A program made the position numbers and the translations under genes. A stretch of 7,937 nucleotides of DNA from Arenibacter sp965652575 (GTDB taxonomy: Bacteria; Bacteroidota; Bacteroidia; Flavobacteriales; Flavobacteriaceae). The stretch spans positions 1-7,937 of the forward strand of contig CBFGWQ010000181.1 of assembly GCA_965652575.1 (NCBI GenBank), read 5' to 3'. The first letter of the stretch is position 1. The number at the start of each line of letters is the position of its first letter. This document shows positions 1 through 6,249 of the stretch, piece after piece. A model generated the notes under the pieces. It searched no databases, was not told the origin of the DNA, and saw nothing but the letters and a program-made list of their open reading frames with translations.

Positions 1-161
1 CATTTACCATCGGAATCGGAAATGGCCGTTTTGGATCTATCCAAATTATAAACAATTACATTGGGAATAGGCTGATGGTCCCCTTGGTCCAAAATCACAA
101 TTTCCTGCCCCAATGCACTTCTTACTATTAGGAGGGTAACTATGAAAACTATCTTTTGCAT
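1..161 (-). CDS. Secreted outer-membrane protein N-terminus, probably TonB-dependent receptor (partial)
   Basis: Only the first 53 codons are present; the gene runs off the left edge of the window. The ATG at 161-159 is followed by a short basic N-terminus (MQK), a hydrophobic stretch rich in I, V and L, and a plausible signal peptidase I site after about residue 18 (ALG-Q). After that the mature sequence reads EIVILDQGDHQPIPNVIVYN and continues to a SDSDGK turn. This is the start of a carboxypeptidase-D regulatory-like beta-sandwich, the domain that precedes the plug in many Bacteroidota TonB-dependent receptors. The receptor identity is inferred from this N-terminal pattern alone; another outer-membrane protein carrying the same domain is possible. 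The start codon lies one base beyond the recO stop (TGA, 165-163), so it is almost certainly co-transcribed and translationally coupled with recO. Confidence 0.6.
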   Translation of the reverse strand, partial: MQKIVFIVTLLIVRSALGQEIVILDQGDHQPIPNVIVYNLDRSKTAISDSDGK

Positions 162-162
162 A

Positions 163-882
163 TCAGCCAAAAACTTCATTCAACACAGCCAACGACTTTG
201 GTTTTCTAAATCCCTGCAAATGTAATTCATAATAAAGGACCAGATTTCCCAAGAGCTCCCGACGGTTCTTTTTGTTGAGTTTAACAGAATGTAGTGCATC
301 AAAATTTATGCCCAAAAGCTTTTTAAAGTGCTTTAAATTCTCCCCTTCCAAGATTGGATTTAAGGAGGGCGATTTTGTAAACTCGCCCTCCAAAAGATCA
401 AAGTACGAATAATCCATATTATTGGTGTCCGGGTAAAAACCAAAATACTTGGTCAATGACAGTAAAAAATAGAGATGAAAGTTAGCAAATTCATCATGGG
501 CATCCAACCACTGCAAGGCCGCTTCAATAAAATGGAACAGACTTTCATTGGCCTCTTCCTCGTGAATACTGTTGCCCAACATTTCTGCCAAAAAAAATGT
601 TAGGGCATTCTTGGCAATATCCGTGTGTAGCGACTGGTAATGATACCCTACCTTGGCTTCGGTAATACTTTCCAAGGTTCCCTTGTTCTTATGGGAAACG
701 ATCAGATCCAATTGGAGCAAAGGTTGAAAATAAGCTGTTTTTAACTTCCCTTTTTTTGAGGCAAGGATCCCCCTCAACATATAGGATTTTATTCCGTCCG
801 ATAAGGTAAATATTCGGACAATTAAACTGGTATCCCCATATTTTATGGACGTTAAAACAATTCCCTTGGTAGCAACCTGCAT
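163..882 (-). CDS. recO: DNA repair protein RecO
   Basis: This 239-residue protein matches flavobacterial RecO in length and sequence style. The N-terminal OB-fold portion (roughly residues 1-75) opens with MQVATKGIVLTSIKYGDTSL and includes the GILASKKGKLKTAYFQPL block. A helical C-terminal half follows, with FLAEMLGNSI and the LTKYFGFYPD segment. RecO works in the RecFOR pathway, loading RecA onto SSB-coated single-stranded DNA and annealing complementary strands. I chose the ATG at 882-880 over an in-frame TTG at 903. A -7 promoter box ends at 901, so the TTG would lie inside the promoter, and the residues it adds (MCQELFV) do not look like RecO. The gene is followed after one base by the secreted protein. 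The function is certain at family level. Confidence 0.95.
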   Translation of the reverse strand: MQVATKGIVLTSIKYGDTSLIVRIFTLSDGIKSYMLRGILASKKGKLKTAYFQPLLQLDLIVSHKNKGTLESITEAKVGYHYQSLHTDIAKNALTFFLAEMLGNSIHEEEANESLFHFIEAALQWLDAHDEFANFHLYFLLSLTKYFGFYPDTNNMDYSYFDLLEGEFTKSPSLNPILEGENLKHFKKLLGINFDALHSVKLNKKNRRELLGNLVLYYELHLQGFRKPKSLAVLNEVFG

Positions 883-900
883 TACGAATAGTTCTTGGCA

Positions 901-908
901 CAAAGATA
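901..908 (-). promoter_or_regulatory. Bacteroidota -7 promoter element upstream of recO
   Basis: On the minus strand the sequence reads TATCTTTG, an exact match to the TAnnTTTG -7 consensus of Bacteroidota. The expected transcription start lies a few bases below 901, giving a leader of only about 11-16 nt before the recO ATG. No TTG was found at the usual 17-23 nt upstream, so the -33 half is weak. The box directly follows the gdhA terminator hairpin. Confidence 0.5.
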
Positions 909-915
909 ATACAAA

Positions 916-950
916 GAGACCCTTATGGTAATGAAAACCGTAAGGGTCTT
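916..950 (-). terminator. Intrinsic terminator hairpin downstream of gdhA
   Basis: Positions 917-929 (AGACCCTTATGGT) pair with 937-949 (ACCGTAAGGGTCT): 13 pairs with one G-T wobble around a 7-nt loop. In the direction of gdhA the stem is followed by TCTTTGTATTATCTTTG, which is U-rich though not an uninterrupted U-run. It lies about 47 bp past the gdhA stop, the expected place for its terminator. Neighbouring plus-strand genes are absent, so it most likely serves gdhA alone. Confidence 0.75.
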
Positions 951-996
951 GAAAATCACTTCAATTTCAATTCCAAATATGTGGCCCTATTAAACT

Positions 997-2340
997 TTAG
1001 ATCACTCCCTGGGCCAACATGGCGTCTGCCACTTTTACGAACCCGGCAATATTTGCCCCCTTAACATAGTTGCAATACCCATCTTCTTCCATGCCATATT
1101 CTATACATGAATCATGAATATCCTTCATTATTTTTTGAAGCCGTTCATCTACTTCTTCCCGGGTCCAACTAATACGCAATGAATTCTGTGACATTTCCAA
1201 ACCTGAGGTGGCCACCCCACCGGCATTGGATGCCTTTCCCGGGGCAAATAGTATTCTGGCCTCATGGAAGGCGTGTATTGCTTCAGGGGTCGATGGCATA
1301 TTGGCTCCTTCGGCCACACAGATACATCCGTTTTTCAGCAAGGTCTTGGCATCTTTCCCATCCAACTCATTTTGGGTTGCACATGGCAGGGCTATAGCAC
1401 ATGGCACCTCCCAAGGAGTCTTTCCTTCATGGAATTCCGCAGCTGTATACTTCTTCAGATAATCTGATATTCTTCCGCGTCTTTTGTTTTTGATATCCAT
1501 AACGAAGGCCAGTTTTTCCCCATCAATGCCATCACCGTCGTAGATATAACCGCTAGAGTCCGAAAGGGTAACCACCTTGCCCCCCAATTGAACCACTTTT
1601 TCGGCAGCGTATTGCGCTACATTGCCCGATCCGGAAATTACTACGGTCTTGCCCTGAACATCATCCCCTTTGGATTGCAACATACTTTGGGCAAAATAAA
1701 CGGTACCATATCCTGTAGCCTCCGGTCTTATTTTTGACCCGCCCCAGGAAAGACCCTTCCCGGTCAATACCCCTGTAAATTCATTTCTGATCTTTTTATA
1801 CATCCCGAACAGAAACCCTATTTCCCTTGCGCCAACACCTATATCACCCGCAGGAACGTCCGTATTGGGCCCAATGTGCCTACAAAGCTCCGTCATGAAC
1901 GCGTGACAAAAACGCATTACCTCATCATCCGATTTTCCTTTTGGATCAAAATCGGACCCTCCTTTTCCACCACCCATAGGCAGGGTTGTAAGGCTATTTT
2001 TGAAAACCTGCTCAAAAGCCAGGAATTTTAGAACACTTGCATTTACGGTAGGGTGAAACCTTAGCCCCCCTTTATAAGGACCAATGGCAGAATTCATTTG
2101 AATCCTATAACCCCTGTTTACATGTATTTCACCATCATCGTCCACCCAGGAAACCCTAAAGGAAATTAACCTTTCGGGCTCCACCATTCTTAATAATATA
2201 CTCTTTCCTTTGTAGATTTCATGATTACTAATATAGGGAATAACTGTTTCAGCCACTTCCTGCACCGCTTGTATGAATTCCGGTTCATGGCTATTGCGCC
2301 CTTTTACCTCATCCATAAAAGCTTTTATCTTGTCTTCCAT
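997..2340 (-). CDS. gdhA: NADP-specific glutamate dehydrogenase
   Basis: This 447-residue protein has the standard length of hexameric bacterial GdhA. It reductively aminates 2-oxoglutarate with ammonia to glutamate using NADPH in the cytoplasm. Visible landmarks are the substrate loop IGPYKGGLRFHP (about 87-97) and K114 in the FEQVFKNSLTTLPMGGGKGG block, which contains catalytic K126. GDIGVGAREIG follows, with catalytic Asp at about 166. The Rossmann motif GSGNVA (237-242) is followed by LSDSSG (259-264). A Ser after the second strand, rather than the acidic Glu typical of NAD-specific enzymes, fits NADP use. The start ATG at 2340-2338 gives the usual N-terminus and has no Shine-Dalgarno, as is common in Bacteroidota. 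It has its own -7 box upstream and a hairpin terminator downstream, so it is probably transcribed largely by itself, although read-through from metB is possible because no terminator is visible between them. Confidence 0.97.
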   Translation of the reverse strand: MEDKIKAFMDEVKGRNSHEPEFIQAVQEVAETVIPYISNHEIYKGKSILLRMVEPERLISFRVSWVDDDGEIHVNRGYRIQMNSAIGPYKGGLRFHPTVNASVLKFLAFEQVFKNSLTTLPMGGGKGGSDFDPKGKSDDEVMRFCHAFMTELCRHIGPNTDVPAGDIGVGAREIGFLFGMYKKIRNEFTGVLTGKGLSWGGSKIRPEATGYGTVYFAQSMLQSKGDDVQGKTVVISGSGNVAQYAAEKVVQLGGKVVTLSDSSGYIYDGDGIDGEKLAFVMDIKNKRRGRISDYLKKYTAAEFHEGKTPWEVPCAIALPCATQNELDGKDAKTLLKNGCICVAEGANMPSTPEAIHAFHEARILFAPGKASNAGGVATSGLEMSQNSLRISWTREEVDERLQKIMKDIHDSCIEYGMEEDGYCNYVKGANIAGFVKVADAMLAQGVI

Positions 2341-2385
2341 AAATCTGATATATTGCTAATTGTTGATAAATATTGAGTTTGGCGG

Positions 2386-2393
2386 CAAAATTA
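2386..2393 (-). promoter_or_regulatory. -7 promoter element of gdhA
   Basis: The minus strand reads TAATTTTG, an exact TAnnTTTG match, about 45 bp upstream of the gdhA ATG, predicting a leader of roughly 38-43 nt. No TTG is found at 17-23 nt upstream; the upstream DNA is almost pure A/T. The upstream half of the box overlaps an imperfectly informative A/T dyad (2389-2409, 8-bp arms AATTATAT/ATATAATT, 5-bp spacer) that could be a regulator site or chance in A/T-only DNA. The rest of the 103-bp gap between metB and gdhA shows no GC-rich hairpin. Confidence 0.5.
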
Positions 2394-2443
2394 TATTATT
2401 TATATAATTAATCCCTTATTTTTTTAAAAATATGATAAATTAT

Positions 2444-3598
2444 TTATTCTATTGCCTGACGCAGGTCCTCAATTAAATCTTCGCTGTCCTCTATGCCCAC
2501 ACTAAGTCTGATCAGGGCATCTACCACTCCGCTTTTTTCCCTTTCCGCCTTCGGTATACTGGCATGGGTCATACTGGCCGGATGACCTGCCAAACTTTCC
2601 ACCCCTCCCAGGGATTCTGCAAGGGTAAACAACTTTAAATTTTCAACGATCTTAATGGCATCTTGGTAATTTCCCCCTTTTGGAACAAAGGAGATCATGC
2701 CCCCAAAATCCTTCATTTGATCCTTTGCCACCTCGTGATTGGGGTGGTCCGGAAATCCTGGCCAAAATACCTTTTCAATTTTTGGGTGATCGGCCAAATA
2801 TGCCGCCACAGCTCTCCCGTTTTCGCAATGTCTCTGCATCCTTACGTGCAGGGTCTTTATTCCCCTAAGCACCAAAAAGCTGTCCATAGGTCCGCATACG
2901 GCACCGCTTGCATTTTGAATAAAATACAATTGGTCCGCCAACCCTCTATCCTTTACTACCAAGGCTCCCAATACAACATCGCTATGCCCGCCCAGGTATT
3001 TTGTGGCCGAGTGCATTACAATGTCGGCCCCCAAATCCAAAGGCAGTTGCAGATAAGGGGTTGCAAAAGTGTTGTCCACGGCAAATAGGATATTATGTTT
3101 TCTTGCCAATTGGGAAACCGATTTAATATCAATAATATTCATCATTGGATTGGTAGGGGTCTCTACCCAGATAAGCTTGGTATTTGCACTAATGTGTTTC
3201 GCTATTTCCGCAGTATCCTGCATCGTAACAAAATGGAAAACGATACCGAACCTTTCAAAGATCGTTTTGAAAATCCGATAACTTCCCCCGTACAGGTCAC
3301 TGGTAGCAATAACCTCGTCCCCGGGGCCCAATAATTTAATAACCGCATCAATAGCCGCCAATCCACTGCCAAAGGCCAATCCATAATTCCCGTTTTCAAT
3401 ACTGGCCAAGGAATTTTCAAGTGCCGTCCGTGTTGGATTTGCACTTCTGGAATATTCATATCCCCTATGTCCGCCCGGCGTATTTTGGGCGTAGGTAGAG
3501 GTCTGGTAGATAGGGGGCATAACTGCCCCATAGGCCTCGTCCGGGGTCTGCCCCCCATGTATGGTCCTGCTATTGAATTTTAATCGTATCTTGCCCAT
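2444..3598 (-). CDS. metB: Cystathionine gamma-synthase (Cys/Met metabolism PLP enzyme)
   Basis: This 384-residue protein belongs to the Cys/Met-metabolism PLP-dependent family (fold type I). Landmarks are YEYSRSANPTR (47-57, phosphate-contacting Tyr and Arg), GSGLAAI (77-83), ETPTNP (146-151), AVDNTFATP (173-181, Asp contacting the pyridine nitrogen), and SATKYLGGHSD with the Schiff-base lysine at K200. The C-terminal ESLGGVESLAGHPASMTH is also typical of the family. Flavobacterial proteins of this type are annotated as cystathionine gamma-synthase, joining an activated homoserine ester with cysteine on the way to methionine. Cystathionine gamma-lyase or O-acetylhomoserine sulfhydrylase activity cannot be excluded from sequence alone. 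The ATG at 3598-3596 was chosen because a consensus promoter sits just upstream. An in-frame ATG at 3703 would put 35 unrelated residues, including the promoter itself, into the protein. Confidence 0.9.
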   Translation of the reverse strand: MGKIRLKFNSRTIHGGQTPDEAYGAVMPPIYQTSTYAQNTPGGHRGYEYSRSANPTRTALENSLASIENGNYGLAFGSGLAAIDAVIKLLGPGDEVIATSDLYGGSYRIFKTIFERFGIVFHFVTMQDTAEIAKHISANTKLIWVETPTNPMMNIIDIKSVSQLARKHNILFAVDNTFATPYLQLPLDLGADIVMHSATKYLGGHSDVVLGALVVKDRGLADQLYFIQNASGAVCGPMDSFLVLRGIKTLHVRMQRHCENGRAVAAYLADHPKIEKVFWPGFPDHPNHEVAKDQMKDFGGMISFVPKGGNYQDAIKIVENLKLFTLAESLGGVESLAGHPASMTHASIPKAEREKSGVVDALIRLSVGIEDSEDLIEDLRQAIE

Positions 3599-3615
3599 AT
3601 CCAAATTTCTATACA

Positions 3616-3646
3616 CAAAGGTACCTTTATCTTTTTGGGAACACAA
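3616..3646 (-). promoter_or_regulatory. Full consensus promoter of metB
   Basis: On the minus strand TTG (3646-3644) is separated by exactly 20 nt from TACCTTTG (3623-3616). This is a complete match to the Bacteroidota TTG-N17-23-TAnnTTTG promoter. The predicted start of transcription is about 10-15 nt upstream of the metB ATG at 3598. It shares 3635-3646 with the oppositely directed lipoprotein promoter. Confidence 0.75.
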
Positions 3647-3662
3647 TGATATTGTAGCTTTG
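3635..3662 (+). promoter_or_regulatory. Full consensus promoter of the DUF3298 lipoprotein gene
   Basis: On the plus strand TTG (3635-3637) is separated by 17 nt from TAGCTTTG (3655-3662), again a complete Bacteroidota consensus. The predicted leader is about 17-22 nt to the ATG at 3687. The -33 parts of this promoter and of the metB promoter interlock. Confidence 0.7.
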
Positions 3663-3686
3663 TAACTATCAAAAATAATCGCTTTA

Positions 3687-4430
3687 ATGAAAATTAGATT
3701 CACCTATTTGTTGATCGTTTTATTATTATGGAATTGTGAAAAAGATCATCGGCTCACATTTGAACCCCTTGATATTATAACGGAAAATTGTACTAATTGT
3801 CCAAAGGTAACTATCCATGTTCCCAGAGCCATGGATGAAGGACCAATAAGCGGTATCATAAACAATTCGGTGAAAGAAGAGGTCATATCCCTGCTTATTT
3901 ATGATGATGAAGTAGAAGCTGCCACTATAGAAGAAGCCATACAATCCTTTAAGAACGGATATTTGGAATTAAAAAAAATGTATCCCGATGAACCAGTGGG
4001 TTGGGAAGCCGATATTGAAGGAAAAGTAACCTATGAGGATAAAAACATACTGACCATCCAGATCAATTCCTATTCCTTTACAGGTGGGGCCCACGGTTTT
4101 TCATCCACCCGATTTTTAAATTTTGATAAGACAAAGGGATTGGAAATGGAAAATATGGAATTCTTTAGGGATCCTTTGGAATTTCAAAGATTTGCCGAGG
4201 GCAAATTCAGGGACCAAGAAAAAATTCCGGCTACCGCCTCCATAAATGCCACTGGGTTTATGTTCGAGAACGATGAATTTTACCTACCGGAAAATATTGG
4301 ATTTACCCAAGAAGGCCTACAGTTGTTATACGAACAATATGAAGTGGCCTCCTATGCGGAGGGCCCCATTGTTTTAACCTTGACATACCAGGAATTGGAG
4401 CCCTACCTAAAATTTAAAAGAGAATCATAA
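3687..4430 (+). CDS. DUF4163/DUF3298 domain lipoprotein
   Basis: This 247-residue protein is exported and probably lipid-anchored. A basic start (MKIR), a hydrophobic stretch and a relaxed lipobox LWNC place the lipidated cysteine at C17. The mature part begins CEKDH. An NCTNC pair (C35, C38) could form a disulfide. The rest resembles the DUF4163 (about 40-115) plus DUF3298 (about 130-240) arrangement, also called the PdaC/RsiV-type region. Visible signature blocks are SYSFTGGAHGFSSTRFLNFD (128-147), DEFYLPENIGFTQEGLQLLY (196-215) and YEVASYAEGPIVLTLTY (218-234). In RsiV the related region binds lysozyme, but for Bacteroidota lipoproteins the role is unknown, so no function is claimed. It diverges from metB and ends overlapping the dinB-like gene by 6 bp on the opposite strand. 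Confidence 0.85.
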   Translation: MKIRFTYLLIVLLLWNCEKDHRLTFEPLDIITENCTNCPKVTIHVPRAMDEGPISGIINNSVKEEVISLLIYDDEVEAATIEEAIQSFKNGYLELKKMYPDEPVGWEADIEGKVTYEDKNILTIQINSYSFTGGAHGFSSTRFLNFDKTKGLEMENMEFFRDPLEFQRFAEGKFRDQEKIPATASINATGFMFENDEFYLPENIGFTQEGLQLLYEQYEVASYAEGPIVLTLTYQELEPYLKFKRES

Positions 4431-4895
4431 GGCTACCACCTTCAGCAAGGATAAAATGGCCCCAAGATGAAGGCCTTCGTGATATAGGTTGAAAATAATG
4501 GCATCATCCACCGAGCTCAAAGTAACATTGGCACTTGTAGTGTATTCGGTATATCCGTTGAACAGTCCTTTCCTATAGTCCTCTTGCATCCTTTCAACTG
4601 TGGACAATAATAAATTCGCCACTTGTTCCATCTCCTCTTCCGTGGCGGTACCATCCGGTATGCTGCCCTTTTTATATTTTTCCACCAAATCCCCTTTCAC
4701 CTGCATGGGCTGTCCCCCAAGCTTATAAACCAATAGCTGTTGTGTTACAACAACATGGGCAATATTCCACCAAATATTGTTGCGGAAACCTTGGGGAATT
4801 TGTAAGAGGTCCTCCTTTGGAGTCTCCTTTAAAAATTTATATAGTTTTTTTCTGTTTTGAAGCGTTACATCGAATACTTTTTCCATGGTGGCCAT
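4425..4895 (-). CDS. DinB-family metal-binding protein
   Basis: This 156-residue protein has DinB/YfiT-type length and a four-helix-bundle pattern. The likely metal-binding histidine triad is visible: H47 in NIWWNIAHVVVTQQLL, then H139 and H143 in NLYHEGLHLGAIL near the C-terminus. Characterised relatives include metal-dependent thiol S-transferases such as BstA, but most members have no assigned reaction, and nothing here shows the substrate. I chose the ATG at 4895; an ATG at 4886 (M4) is equally plausible. A much longer in-frame opening from 5072 would add 59 residues unlike DinB and run through the start of the divergent arsC-like gene, so it was rejected. A -7 box lies at 4928-4935. The gene ends tail-to-tail with the lipoprotein gene, sharing 4425-4430. 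Confidence 0.88.
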   Translation of the reverse strand: MATMEKVFDVTLQNRKKLYKFLKETPKEDLLQIPQGFRNNIWWNIAHVVVTQQLLVYKLGGQPMQVKGDLVEKYKKGSIPDGTATEEEMEQVANLLLSTVERMQEDYRKGLFNGYTEYTTSANVTLSSVDDAIIFNLYHEGLHLGAILSLLKVVAL

Positions 4896-4927
4896 TTTTT
4901 CAATTATTATTTGTTTACAATCGCTGC

Positions 4928-4935
4928 CAAAAATA
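4928..4935 (-). promoter_or_regulatory. -7 promoter element of the dinB-like gene
   Basis: The minus strand reads TATTTTTG, an exact TAnnTTTG match, giving a predicted leader of about 25-30 nt to the ATG at 4895. No TTG is present at 17-23 nt upstream, so only half of the promoter is supported. Confidence 0.45.
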
Positions 4936-5005
4936 GTACAATTCAATGTAATTGGGTTTCTTTGCAGAACGAAACTATAAGGAGGAACCGATAAATTGAA
5001 ACCGA

Positions 5006-5359
5006 ATGAAAAAGATATTTCACCTAAGTACCTGTGATACCTGCCAAAGGATTTTGAAAGAGTTGGAGCCACCCGGCAATTTTACACTACAGGACATTAA
5101 AACGGAAGCCATTACACCGGAACAATTGGAAAATATGGCGAATTTGTCCGGGAGCTATGAAAGTTTGTTCAGCAAGCGTGCGCGACTTTATAAAGAACGA
5201 AATTTGAAGGAACAAAAACTAACGGAAGCAGACTACAAGGCCCTGATCCTTGAACACTACACCTTTTTAAAACGTCCGGTCATTATTATGGGCAACGATA
5301 TTTTTGTAGGGAATAGCAAGGCCGTGGTGGCTGCTGCCAAAGCAAAAATAAATTCGTGA
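5006..5359 (+). CDS. ArsC/Spx/YffB-family thioredoxin-fold protein
   Basis: This 117-residue protein has the typical length of the ArsC-like family. The N-terminal strand leads into CDTC (C10, C13), where C10 corresponds to the catalytic cysteine of arsenate reductase and the pair matches the CxxC of Spx. An Arg-rich segment SKRARLYKERN (57-66) and LKRPVIIMGNDIFVG (88-102) carry the conserved Arg-Pro of the family. It may act as a glutathione- or thioredoxin-linked reductase, but arsenate reduction should not be assumed: no arsR, acr3 or arsB is present nearby. Its stop (TGA 5357-5359) overlaps the GTG start of the transporter gene, so the two are coupled. AAGGAGG at 4979-4985 is a perfect Shine-Dalgarno sequence but lies 20 nt from the ATG, too far for normal use. 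A near-match -7 box (TTTCTTTG, 4957-4964) is the only promoter candidate seen. Confidence 0.85.
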   Translation: MKKIFHLSTCDTCQRILKELEPPGNFTLQDIKTEAITPEQLENMANLSGSYESLFSKRARLYKERNLKEQKLTEADYKALILEHYTFLKRPVIIMGNDIFVGNSKAVVAAAKAKINS

Positions 5360-6249
5360 ACAAACGAACCCTTGCTATACTGGCCGCCCTGGGTGCCACT
5401 ACTATTTATGGCCTAAACCACACTATTGCCAAGGGAGTGATGCCTACCTACGTAAAACCATTTGGATTTATTTTCCTTAGGCTTTTAGGGGCGACCCTTC
5501 TTTTCTGGGGCGTTTCCATTTTTGGTCCAAAAGAAAAACTGGAACGGCAGGATTGGGGAAGATTATTGGTTTGTGCCTTCTTTGGAATGGGCATCAATAT
5601 GTTATCCTTCTTTAAGGGACTGGACCTTTCAACCCCTATCAATAGCGCAGTGCTAATAACCATTACCCCAATACTTGTTGTAATCTTATCAGCTTTATTT
5701 ATCAAGGAAAAAATTACCCTTAGGCGGGGAATAGGTGTTTTTTTGGGTTTGATAGGAGCACTCGCGTTAATTTTGTTCGGTGCCGAAATTAGACGGGATG
5801 CCAGCAATATACCCTTGGGAAACCTACTGTTCATAGTAAATGCCAGTTCTTATGGGCTGTACCTTATATTGGTAAAAAAACTGCTCGAAAAGTACCACCC
5901 TTTCACCCTTATGAAATGGATGTTCTTGGTAGGGCTCATAATAACCCTTCCCTTAACTTATTCCCAATTCATGGAAATCCAATGGGGCCAGCTTCCTGCG
6001 GAAGCTCTAGGAGCCATCGCTTTTGTCATCATTGGAACAACCTTTTTAACCTATTTGTTCAATGTTTTTGCCCTCACCCAATTAAAAGCTTCTACGGTAG
6101 GGGTTTTTATGTACTTACAACCTTTGATAGGAATCATCTTTGCTATAATTACCGGAAAGGACCATCTTACCTTAATAAAGTTTACTGCAATAATTTTGGT
6201 GTTGATAGGCGTGTACCTGGTTAGCAAACAAGTTAGGCCAAGTCCTTAG
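5356..6249 (+). CDS. EamA/DMT-superfamily inner-membrane transporter
   Basis: This 297-residue, strongly hydrophobic protein has about ten membrane segments arranged as two EamA repeats (roughly residues 5-140 and 150-292). Typical signs are the opening segment LAALGATTIYGLNHTIAK, the FLRLLGATLLFW helix, LSTPINSAVLITITPILVVI at the end of the first repeat, and ASTVGVFMYLQPLIGIIFAI in the second. Members export or import small metabolites such as amino acids or nucleosides; the substrate cannot be read from sequence. The start is GTG at 5356, sharing GTGA with the stop of the upstream gene. The next in-frame ATG is about 28 codons later and would remove the first membrane helix. The 3' end overlaps the opposite-strand thioesterase by 17 bp. 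Confidence 0.92.
   Translation: MNKRTLAILAALGATTIYGLNHTIAKGVMPTYVKPFGFIFLRLLGATLLFWGVSIFGPKEKLERQDWGRLLVCAFFGMGINMLSFFKGLDLSTPINSAVLITITPILVVILSALFIKEKITLRRGIGVFLGLIGALALILFGAEIRRDASNIPLGNLLFIVNASSYGLYLILVKKLLEKYHPFTLMKWMFLVGLIITLPLTYSQFMEIQWGQLPAEALGAIAFVIIGTTFLTYLFNVFALTQLKASTVGVFMYLQPLIGIIFAIITGKDHLTLIKFTAIILVLIGVYLVSKQVRPSP

Noticed and set aside
1179..1467. Overlapping plus-strand open frames inside gdhA
   Set aside because: Several frames are open at the same place, none has a recognisable domain, and the minus strand encodes the full GdhA protein; they are shadows.
2389..2409. 8-bp inverted repeat AATTATAT/ATATAATT in the gdhA promoter as a regulator site
   Set aside because: The region is entirely A and T, where arms of this length arise readily by chance; noted only within the promoter entry.
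2663..3334. Plus-strand open frames inside metB
   Set aside because: Their translations show no family features and they lie wholly opposite the conserved PLP-enzyme sequence.
3599..3703. Longer metB opening from the ATG at 3703
   Set aside because: It adds 35 residues with no resemblance to the family and spans the complete consensus promoter at 3616-3646 as well as the start of the divergent lipoprotein gene.
4896..5072. Longer dinB-like opening from 5072
   Set aside because: It adds 59 non-homologous residues, passes through the -7 box at 4928-4935 and runs antisense through the start of the arsC-like gene.
5006..6249. Arsenic-resistance operon
   Set aside because: The small protein is ArsC-like, but the partner is an EamA/DMT transporter and no arsR, arsB or acr3 is present; a general thiol-redox role is equally likely.
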